Source: Odontocerum albicorne (Eukaryota; Arthropoda; Insecta; Trichoptera; Odontoceridae). From it: a DNA stretch of 64,000 nt. Both the position numbers and the translations under genes were made by a program. Every line of letters begins with the position of its first letter. The stretch's first letter is position 1. Location of the stretch: positions 36,637,323 to 36,701,322 of the forward strand of contig OX463842.1 in the NCBI GenBank assembly GCA_949825065.1, written 5' to 3'. This document shows positions 21,501 to 33,500 of this stretch, piece after piece. The notes beneath the pieces were generated by a model that ran no database searches, had not been told where the DNA came from, and saw nothing but the letters and a program-made list of their open reading frames with translations.

Positions 21501-24500
21501 AAATTTCAATTATTTAAACCATGAAATTATCAGAATCATACTTGATTCGATTAGCTCGGCGGTATACTACTTACAACACACCTGCAGGGTGTCGGTGAAC
21601 CTTGAAAAGATGAAAGCTTTGCCGAGTCTTTGGTTACCGCCTCTGATATATTTTTTAAAAACAAATAATATTTGGATCACGAGCTTTATTTTTTGAATAA
21701 TACAGACATCACGCTCTAACTGAATGTACAGAAATTTAACGACATTTTGAGATTCTAATTTTTGTAAGACTGATCTTTAGATCAGAATGGCATCCTATAG
21801 TACATTTGGGAATTTTTACTATCCATTTTGACTACTTAAATTAATATACTCCTCACAGTACATTTCGCAAAAAATGCTCGCTAAATCACACTTAAAGTAA
21901 CTAAAAATAATACATTTACTTCCAATATGTTTTATTTGCATAATTTCTTATATTACATAGCAATAATTGTGTATAACTGACCTTGGTTGTCATATTTTGG
22001 GTATTATTATCACAATAAATAAAACTGTCGATTCGGTTAAACGTTATAATAAATGTATCTTTCTTACTGCTTATTATTTAATCGCCATCATTTATAGTTA
22101 TTTACAATATGATATTTTTCGAAGCGTTCTCCCACATGAAGTGCCGGTTTGGTATCACAAGTTTTGCAGTGATACATTGTTCGTTTTATTTGCCCCCCTT
22201 CTCTATCAGAACCGCAAACTACGCAATCCCTATATTTTTTCTGCGCATTAGGCATTATCACATGTAGATTGACATGATTGACCTCTGTTCCGGATCTACC
22301 GAATGTCTTCCTTTTTTTGTTTTTCCACCTTCTCCGTAATTTCCAACCAGCTGAATAATTAGCTTATCTACAAATTGAAGATGACTCATTGGTTTTTCAT
22401 TATTTTTTATCTTATTTTCCTTGTATAAAATATATGAATTTACCACCGAAACTTCTAAGCCCCAAAAAAAGAGCTTGCGCCACCATTTTAATGTTTTCCT
22501 TAGGAAGCAGTATGTCGAAGTATAATGGTCTGCTCTATCGACACCTCCCATATATTTGGTATAATTTATCACCACTTCTGGCTTGACGATGTCTTCTTTG
22601 ATTCCCCCTCTTTTTATTCTTCTTATTATAGTTGATTCATTAGAATGCCAATTGCTTCGCATTGTCACCACCTTTTATCCTTCCAAGCAAGAACCATAAC
22701 ATCGTCACTTCCGTATGCTATTATTTCGCCTGGTTTTAATTTTGTTTTTTTTATGGCTGTTGGCAAATTTTTTTTATTCGTCATAATCGTTCCTGTTAAA
22801 TGCGTTTTCAACTTCAGCAATTCATCGGAAAGCGGAAGGCTGGTATAAAATCGATCGGTGAACATATGATAACCTTCTGATTCTGGAATTGAAAGCAATA
22901 AATTGCTATATAATTGCAAAACGATTCTGGACGTAAATTGAAGATCATGTCTTATCAATTTCTCAGTTGTAAGTGAGCCGTAATATGGAATAAATGAATA
23001 GATATATCCACAACTGGAATCAGCCAATACATATAAACGAATACCCCATTTAGTTGGCTTATTCGGATTGTATGTCATGAAGCAAATTCTTCCCTTGAAA
23101 TTGAGTACAGATTCGTCAACAACTATTTCTCTTCCGGGAAAGAAGTGTTCTCGGAATTTTTCATCTAAATGCTTCATATACAAATCGACTTTGTTAATTC
23201 GATTTTGAAGACTTGTTTCCCGGCGATTGATATCTTCGTTGTTGTGTAAATGTAGCATCCAATATATTTGTAGGAAACGTTCCCTTTTAAAAATAGATCT
23301 AAAAAATGGCGAATGCGCTGTAAATGCTGTCGAAAAAAAATCTTGAAGATGAGGATGAAGTCTTATTCCCATATTTAAATTAACATCTAGAAATGCTTTT
23401 AATTCTTCTTCTTTCAAATCTCTCCATGTTTTCCACATCGATTTTTTCCAGGATTAATTTTTCTAATTTTAGCATTTGCAAATTTGTTCGTTTCATCGAC
23501 GATGTTGCTAATCAGTGAATTTGTAAAAAAATAGCGTAAAGTAGTCGAAAGGCTCCGAACAATTTGTGGGGGTATTTGGCACAACTATTCTATTTCCAAT
23601 AGAAAAATTTATTTGTTGTTGCGATGTATTAGTACACATTAAATACCAACTTTTTTCTGGATCAGAAAGTCTTGACGACGTGGGATTGATGGATGCTGAA
23701 GTTTGTTGCGGAATCACAACATTTTCTTCATCATTATCTTCGCTTAAATAAACACATCTCCTTTTTTTGTGCAGCATAATGTCACTTCCACTATCTGTAT
23801 CACTTCCACTATCTCTATCACTTGGATTATTACCGATAACCACTTCAGTTCTTCACTTTGAACGGATGCGGTGTCCACAAATAAATGATCACTTTCATCA
23901 TTGTCATTGCAATCAACATTGTCAAATGTAAAAAGGTCCTCATCATCACTACTCTCGATATAATCACATACGTTATTATCACTGAACTTGGAAGTAAAAC
24001 TTTCATTGTTTTCCATGGCGGTTAATTAAATATATTTATAAATACGTCAATTACTATTTCTATTATTTTCAACTACTAAGACCAATATCACAAAATTAAG
24101 AAATATAATATAGTAATTCCACAAAACGAAAAAATATGGTCGCAAAAAGTGGGAGTAGCCTTGTAGAACCGTCACCAATGTGCAGGATAACGACTGACTG
24201 GCCGAAAAAAAATTAGAATACGACAAATATTCTATCAGCTAAAATGATGCATCTATTTTTACAGGAATATATCCAACTAATGGTAAATTTAAATAAAGAA
24301 ATGTCGGTTTATCCAGCATGTTGGGATGATTCACTGTAATTATCGTAAATAATTTTTATAAGAATATACCTGCGTGCTTGAGAAATCGGTACGTAAACTT
24401 AAACCTGCGCTGGGCCAGACTCCCTGGCCCACGGAGCTGCCTACTAAAATCATTCGGGCCAGAATGTCTGGCCTACAGAGTGGTAAGAGTTAAGTCGGTT

Positions 24501-27500
24501 GAACAGGAAAAAGTCGCAGGGAGCCAGATCAGGTGAATTCGAAGGCTGCTGGATAGTATTCGTGTTGTTTTTGGTCAAAAACTCACGGATAAGGATTGCA
24601 TTGTGCGACGGTGCGTTATCATGGTGCAAAATCCACGAGTTGTTTGCCTACAAATCCAGTCTTTTTTGGCGAATTGCTTCACCCAAATGTCTCATAACGC
24701 CCAAATAATACTCTTTGTTGACTGTCTGTTTTTCATGCAAGAGTTCATGATGCACAACACCGTTGTAATTCATGAAAATCGTGAGCATCGCCTTCTTTTT
24801 TGACTGAAAACGATGTGGTTTTTTCGGTCTCGGCTCATTCGGTGCACGTCATTCACTCGCTTGATGTCTGGATTGCGTGTCATACTCATAATCCACGTCT
24901 CGTCTCCAGCGATGATCCGTTTGATAAATGTTGGGTCGGATTCGGCCTTGGAAATTATGTCTTTCGCGATTTCAACGCGGTTCTTTTTTTGCATGAAATT
25001 AAGGTCTTTCGGCACCAGTTTTGCAGCGACACGTCTGAGGTCCAAATCACTAACCAAAATGTCTTGAGCGGATCCATAAGCGATGTTCAAGTCCTCTGCC
25101 AGCTCTCTGATGGTTAATTTGCGGTTTTCGGCCAACATTTCTTTGATTTTATCGATGTTTTCATCGGTTTTCGACGTCTACGGCCTGCCACTGTGTTCGT
25201 CATCCTCGACCGACTTACGACCACTTCTGAAGCGTTCGTGCCACCGAAAAACGTTTGATCTCGAAAGAGTATCGTTGCCGAAACACTTTTACAGCATTTC
25301 CAAGGTCTGCAGACCATTAAATCTGTTTTTCACACAAAATTTTATGCAAACTCGTTGATGCCATTTTCAAACTTGTAAAAAATCGAAAACACGCACAAAG
25401 GTAGATGTACTCAGTACAGTGTAACTTTACAAATGTCAAGCTATGAGGCTGAAATTTGGAGGGAAGTGTCAATGACAGATGTGGTAACTTAGCAAAAAAA
25501 AAAAGAATTCCAATCAGGTGACTGACAGCGCCACACGGTGGCTGGTCTTAAAACTTTTTGATCAAGGTGGTATTCCTTCAGTGTGTATGTCAACCATTTT
25601 AAGCTATTAACATTTCTTATATATTTGAAACTAACTTGATTCTTGACCGACTTTCACCATCTCGACATGAAACTAGAATAGACTAGTTTTACATAAAAAA
25701 TAGTCATTTTACTAATTGCTTTGTAATATTGAATGAAATTATCATAGTGTATATGTATTATTAAGTAAACTATAATATACAAATAATTACCTCCATGTGA
25801 CTTGTCCTACCATATTGTGATCTATAGCTACTGCTTCTTGCAAATGGTGATACATCACTTCTTGACTGGCTTATATAAGATCTAATATCCAAAATGTCAT
25901 TATCATATGTAGATGCATTCGAAAGTCTTTGAGAGCAGTGTTCTACACAAAGCGTGTTACACTCACGAGTGACTTCAGGTAGTCTGGGATTGCTGTCCAC
26001 AGTTTCGATTACTATTGGGACTTGTTGGTAACCATTTGATGAGGGGGCAGAAGTTCCATCTCCACTGCTATTCTCTTTTTCGATCCTGATGGTAACTTCC
26101 TCTGTTTTGGCATTCTCATTTAGGGGGTCTGTCTTTCGTAAAAATTTGGGAACTTTCCAATTCTTTATCTTATTCGTGTATTTTCCGTAGCTTCCTAAAA
26201 TGAAAAAGTTTGTTACTAAAGTGTATATACATAAACCTCTCATATGATCACAAACTTATTTGCCAGACTACTTAATTAACCTACTCTCGCCATACACAAT
26301 CTTCTATTATTCATGTTCTTAACTTTACCTTCTTTCAAAATCTGATCCACTTGATCCAGTCACATTGATCTCTACCTCTTCCACGCACATCATGTATTTC
26401 TGACCTCTAAACATATTTGTCAAGCCATTATTTTGTCCTTCATGCTGTTCACATAAACTTAACATGTTAATGTTCCTTTTCTAAAATATTATAAACGACA
26501 TTCACTTAAGCCACACATTAATTTCTGATATCGTTATTTCTCTTATTCTCATTATTGACATCTTAAATTTCCTCAGTGCAATCATCTCTGCAGAATTAAT
26601 TTTACTTTCATCATCCTGCCAAATTCACATTTCACTCCCATACATCAAGTTGATAAGAATGGTCGGTGTATATTATGTTAAGTGCTCCGCTACTTTGTTT
26701 TCATGGGGTTGTGAAGCAAGAAGAATAGTACTTCTATCTTTTTGAGGTAACCTTTTTCAGTAATCTGTAAGAGGTAGATATTCACAAACAAGACTCTAGG
26801 ATTATCAGTTCTTAGGGTTTCCCCCAAGGTCTCGGGGCCATTGAGTTAATTCCTCGATGTCTTTAAAATAATAGATTATGAATTGCCTCAGAACTTGGTC
26901 ATTCATTGTCTGATCAGCTGATGAACTACAAATTGACTGGTGAGGTTTCTTGGTGTTCCAGTGCTATGATCCAAATAAGGGGGCTGACAATGTGGCGAAG
27001 GACAGTTTTTACTAATGCCGCTTTACTGATGTCAGCAGTTATTAAAAACCATTGCTTTGGAAAAAGATGAGTATTTACATTTCTAAATATTGAAATTGAG
27101 TTAATTGGCTTGACTCTACTCCCAAATAGTATTCCAATTTGACTGAAGGATAAACAATCTTCATAGGAATAAATTTGTCTATAGACTTTCAAATCGTCAG
27201 CGAATAATAAGAACCGAGAAGGCCTTATAATTGAATCAATATCGTTGATAAAAATTAAGATTTATTCAGACGAAAACCTTTGAGAGATTGTGACAAAAGC
27301 AATTAACTTATTTTCCAACATCTAAAATTCTCGAAACATAATCATTGAAGAAGTTAGATTTGGTAGACATTTTATTCTAGAAGCTATGATGCTCTCTATA
27401 TTTTTGGATCAATATAAGATTTGTATTTGATTCATCATTGTCTCTGACTGACTATAGAAGATAAAATTGCAATAGGTCTATAATTATCAATTTCCTTTTT

Positions 27501-30500
27501 GGAGCCAGATTTATGAATCACTTTTGTCTTCTTCCATTTCACGAAAATATTGCATTATTAAAAAAATAATTAAACATGTAGATAGTCCTTTTAAAAAGTA
27601 TGTGGGAATACTAATCGCATTCTTAAGTTTTCTTATAGAGTGAAATGTCTTTTCGTTGTGAAAACATTCAGTGTGGAGTATATTGTAGGTTTCTGGGAGA
27701 AAATCTCACTGACTGCTTATAGTAAACTGATGAAAGAAATTAAGCAAAAACTTTATGAATTTTAATCCTGCAAAAGTATTTATCTCCTTAATTTATCTCT
27801 GAATAATTTTCATATGATCTCTTAATAATTTGTTGTCACGCAGAATATTGGACCTCATGGTTTCCATGTATTATTTGTCGGCTGCTGATACAGCACATTT
27901 CACCGTCTCATGGTTTCCATGTATTATTTGTCGGCTGCTGATACAGCACATTTCACCGTCTCATGGTTTTCATGTATTATTTGTCGGCTGCTGATACAGC
28001 ACATTTAACCAGCTCATGGTTTCCATGTATTATTTGTCGGCTGCTGACACAGCACATTTAACCGGCTCATGGTTTCCATGTATTATTTGTCGGCTGCTGA
28101 TACAGCATACTAATTTTTAAGCCTTATGCTCCTGACAATATCCTCAGTGAACCACCTCTGATAGGGTAATTTTCGACAAGTTCATGGTTTTGTTGGAAAA
28201 CGTGCATGGAAAACTTTATAAATATTTTTTCACATTGTACTTTATAGCATCCCTATGTTTCTGATGGATTTTAAAGGGTGATAATGATGATAATTACCTT
28301 GTTATCTGTCACAACCCTTCTATCAATTTTAATTTTGAAACTTTCATTACACAAACAAATATTTTTCAGATAAAATAGCTCATCTACTTGCTTCAACTTC
28401 TCTCAACTCATACATCTTCAGAACTAAACAAGTCTTTCTTTATTTTTTTAACAAGAACAGCCATATAATCGATAAATATAAATTTACATGCATTTATTTT
28501 ACTCTATTATTATTTATTATTACACATTCACCTTTACTATTATTTACATTCAAAAAAAATATTTTTAACTCCACTTAAGTAGACATTTTTATGTCTGCTG
28601 TTAAAATGTCAATTTGAAGATAATGTTTTTTTTCCTGGAATGCTTAACATAAAAACTTTTATTATTTATTATTTTCGCACACTTACTGGAATATATTATT
28701 TTTATTATATTGGAATTTTATTGAAAAGTAAAAAAAGAGTGGATTGAAATATATACTAGATTTTCCCCACTATTCAATATACATAAATGCAAACTTGGTA
28801 AAATAATAAAAAAAAAAATTATTAAATCCAGCATAATATTGGATAAGTAAATAAGTGTAAAATGTAACAAAACATAAAAAATTATGAAAAATTTATGAAA
28901 TAAGAATCATACAGTGGCAGAATGCGTTAAAAGTACTCAGCTTTGTATTGGGTTGTCCGGAATGTGATTTAGTATTTTTAGGTCAAATTCAAATGCAAAA
29001 TTGCACGAAATTCCCATGAGCGGTGATTTTTGATACTTTTTGTATCTCTTGTGTCGTCATATCACTATTATGGAATTTTTTAAACTACATTTGACAAACA
29101 CAATCGCTTACTGCATTGTCACAATAGATTGTACATATTTTTCTTTTTGGTTTGTGTAGTATTTTTTTTATTGCGGTAGTAAAGGCTCAAAGTTTGGTAG
29201 GGTCGCGGTGGTGCATGTTTTGCCGGAAAATGTGTGCCTATAAAATACCGCGTAACGCCATAGTTGCATTCCATCAGCAACACTACCAATAGTCCTACTC
29301 CTAGCGTCCACGAGTGGCCTCTTAAGCCCCGCGAGCCCTGGGCAATGTGGTCACTGGCATATTACCATCAGTGCCATAGCAGATAGGAGAGGATGAATGT
29401 GCGAGTGTCCGGCGCCATAAAACCGGACCCCCCCGGCTAAGGGAGGGTGACCCCTACAGAAACACCTATCAGGGAAGGCAACGGGAAACCACCCTGATTA
29501 TCATTCCCAGGATATCACTATGGAGAGAAGGCAGACGTCTTGGCTGCGAAATATAAGAGACTGGACCGGAATGAGACGTGTGGAAGAGCTGTTCCGGATC
29601 GCGCAAGACAGAGAAGCCTTCGCCAGAGTGATTGCCAACGTCGGGGGGACCTGACAGGGCACATCAAGAAGAAGAAGTAAAAAATCATCAAGTAATGAAA
29701 GAACAATTAGTTTTGTTGTCTTCAAAATGACGCCATAAAAAAACTGCTCAAGCAATTTGGATAAACAATGGTCGAAAAATGTGTTCAACTGCATTTACTT
29801 ATACCATGTTATACGGCCAAGATACATTCCTAAAAAGATGACTGTAAAACAAAATGCTGTAAAATGAATAATTTATTCTCGAATCGAGCACAATACGTTT
29901 TTCCTCATCCTCAAAACCAAGTTGATTTGCTAGGTTCAATACGAGTATGTTTTGTCGAATTTCAGAAAGACAATCAACTTCAGAATCATAGTTGTAACAC
30001 ATTCTGGTCATATTTTTTTCCGCACATGGTTCATTGTGGCTGATATCTACACCTTCCATGGTTCACTTATTTTGTTCACAGTATGTTTGATGTTGTATTT
30101 TTGCCAAAATTATTTGATTGATGATTCACCATTAGTTTCAAGTTTTTGAAATGTTCTTCGTAAGTAATATGGCTTGAAAATTTCTTCGTAAGTAATATGG
30201 CTTGAAAAGAGATATTGCACCCTTAACTATGGTTAACGGCTGGTAAAATGTATTCAACGGCTGGATTGGGGTTATTGAATTTTTAGGTACATATTCAATC
30301 TTCACATCATCAGATAATTCGAATAAATTAACCGGATGTCTTAAAGCATTATCCAATAGGAGCAAAAACTTGTTTAAATTTTTGTTTCGCAAATATTTTT
30401 CACATCAAGGCGAAGTAATTTTTAAACTAGCCTTGAAGAAAATTTTGGTCATCCAAACTTTTTTGTTGGACCTCCAAATGATGGACAATTGTTTCTTGTA

Positions 30501-33500
30501 CAATCCTTCAAAAGTCCTCAGATTTTTAAAAGCATATTCCAAAAGTGGTTTCAGGTTGAAATCCCCCATAGCATTTGCACCAAGGAGCAAAGCAAATCGT
30601 TCTTTGGACATCTTATATCCAGATGCAGACTTTCATTATTTGAAATGTAAATTATTTCAGGCATTCTCTTTCAATTAAGTTCTGTTTTGTCAATATTGAA
30701 AATTTGTTCAGGAAGGTATCCACCTTTACAATATTTCTTTTCAAAATGTTTGGAGCTGCTTCACCTTTCATTTTAATGTTATGCAAATTATGTTGATTTT
30801 TTAAGTTTTCAAACCAACTGTGATTTGTTAGGAAAGTTTCATCTGTCAAAGCTTCATCAGTATCTTCATTTTTTAAATTTTGAAAACTACTTTTCACCTT
30901 TTTCCTGGATAGCCATATGGCTCATTGACATTCTCTGTTGGTTATTGTTTTCAATCCATATGCTTAATCATTTTTCCAATTTTTCCATATTGCTACTTCT
31001 TTGGTGAGTTAATTTTGAAACACTTAAAAGTGCAACTGATTGTGAATGTGCATTATTTTTTTCTTTGTTAGCACATATTGTTTAAACCGTAGATTTCGCA
31101 AGCCCTAATTAATGCCTTGCATATTTAATCTATTTTTTCAGAAGCATCAATAAGGTTCAAAACTTCTAGGTTATTCTTAAGCGTGACACATTTTCAGCCT
31201 TTTTTTTAACTCCGTCACTCGCCAAATTCAAAGAACTTTTTCAGGACATTTTTCTTTAAAAAACTGGATTCTATTTAAACGACATAATAATTAATACACA
31301 TAAAATAACAACCAAGACACACATTTATTAAACACTTAAATATTTATAATACTTGTATGTATACATCTACAATATTTACATTCGAAAGTTGAAATGAAAC
31401 ATAAGCAGAAACGAACACTTTTCCTCATGAGCATGTTTACAGAATTAATAGTATAAATGTATCGGATGTATAATTGGTGCAGAATACGTGATATAACAAA
31501 GCAAATACATACTATACATAGGGGATTTCCCAACTTTTTTGGACATGTATTAAAAAAATTTAGGCTGTAAATCGAAACTTACCCGTAATCAAAGGCCATT
31601 ATAGCGTAAAGCCGTATAAAGAGTGGCTGTATAGTGAGGCATAAATCCTTCCATAATAATATACATTCAGCACGTTTTGAATAAAGTTGATAGTGAAAGT
31701 TTCGCTCTTACGACAGCTATCCAAGAAATACTAAACTAATTTCCGGACAACGTATTACAATATATTAAGTTTATATTAAAGCAAATTGGCTTCAGGAAAA
31801 TAATTAAATAGGAGTAATAGCGTTCTTCTAGCACTCTTGGAGTAGATTTAATCTGTGAAATGGGGCTATATAAATATTCTATTTTATTGTCATTATTATT
31901 TTTCTAACAAAGATAAACAAACCTATTGATGTTGGGCTCTTAGAGGATTCGTCACTAGCATCTTTGGCACTATCAGATTTATTTTCTTCATTCTCCATAT
32001 CCAATATACTTGGCAGAGAGCTAGCCTTGATTTTCAAATGGAACTGGTTTGGAGATAGGCGGTTAGGGTTAAGTATGGGTGGAGTCAAAGAAATAGTTAA
32101 GCCTGGAGGACTAGAGATGTCTTCTGGCGCTAAAGATATGTTCACACTGGGAGATAAGGTATTCAACACTGGGGATAGGGATTCGGTCGTGCAAGGAGGG
32201 GAAATGATCAACTTGAGTTGGTTACCAGCACTGGGTATAGTCACATTGCCCTCCGACGTGTGAGGCTGACGACCTTCAATGAAATAAGTCTTGTGTCCTA
32301 AAAATACAAAAATTACAATTGTAAAATAGAGATAATAATGATAATTGAACATGTTTTAGATATTTTTTTATCAAAGATTTCAGCTTTAACTTTGTGGTTA
32401 AAGCTGAAATTTATTATTAAACTTTGCTCCATGTTAGAAAGTTTAATAATAAATTCATTTGTTATTCCACTAAAACCATTAAATTCCCGCGAGACGTGTT
32501 TGTACCTCCTATTTCGAGACTCTCTTCAGACGAATTGATCCCGGTTTGTTACGAGAGCAATGCTTACATCCAACTTGTGTCTTGTTTCATTGGATGGGTG
32601 TTTGATTTAACGCAAAAGATTTTTTTTATGAAAGAATGCAAAAGGGTTCATCCCTAAAAAAATTTGGAAGCGAGTATCGCACAAGAGGTAGAATTACGTG
32701 TTGAGGGGGATTAATATAATTGGTAGTAATTTATTATTAATTTAAACATAAATCAAGAGTACATCAATTAAACCTGTATGATGCTAACGGCATCATACGG
32801 GTTTAATCGATGTACTCTTGATTGAAATAAAAAATGTTTAGTATGATTAAGTTGTATTAAAATCAATTACGCCAGTGTGAAATGGTCAAGTGGATTAGTC
32901 TGTATCAATGAGGAAATGAGCGTATGTTTAATTGAAGATGTTATTTGATTTCTGGGATGAATACAATAAAGATGATCAATTATTACTTTTTTTCTCAATG
33001 GAGACATGAATGTTTTTTTTTACAAAACATTTTTGTACAAATTTTATGCTGTGTAAAAATCTCACTGAAAGCTACAAAAAACCCCTTGAAATATGGAAAA
33101 AAAAATATCACTTTCCAAAACCATGAACTTAATTTTATCAAACATTTCATAATTTAGTATTAGCACTTTTGTTTACTTGGATGAAAGTGTATTTTATTTA
33201 TACTAGTATATTTAAGATAATTATAATAAACTTATATAAGTTTTCAAAACACTAAAGATTCAATGCAATATTTTGTTATGATTACAGAATAAAAACATAC
33301 AATAACCCATAAATGATAAATTAAATAAATATAATGCTTGTGTAAATACTGTGACCTCTCATTAATTAAACTTTGGCCTACATTCAAGCTAATCAAATTA
33401 TATACAATTTAAATCGAATGATATTAATTTTTAGTAAAAAAAGGTGAAGAAATTATGAATTATTGAGATAATAGAGAAAACATAGAATTGATCAATTTAA

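Larger units (their letters stand above)
21025..25566 (-). mobile_element. Mariner element 6, split by a piggyBac insertion
   Basis: The ends share ATCAAAAAGTTTTA(G/A)GAC, read inward from 21027 and from about 25566. Removing the piggyBac element leaves about 1250 bases, the normal mariner length. Minus-strand sequence right of the insertion gives the start of the transposase (RFSVARTLQKW-like, LAENRKLTIRELAEDLNIAY, KLVPKDLNFMQKKNRVEIAK, IIAGDETWIMSM) with stops and frameshifts. Nearer the insertion it gives the DNAPSH and LAPCDFFLF region. It resembles the lineage of elements 3 and 8. Confidence 0.88.
28953..31750 (-). mobile_element. Mariner-derived MITE (lineage 7) broken by two later insertions
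   Basis: Ends TTGTCCGGAA at 28953 and, inverted, at 31741-31750. Three blocks align in order to the uninterrupted relative at 40860-41397: 28953-29199, 29698-29797 and 31646-31750. Between them lie a LINE 3' end and a Tigger element. The mariner itself codes only for scraps of the transposase N-terminus. Confidence 0.8.
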
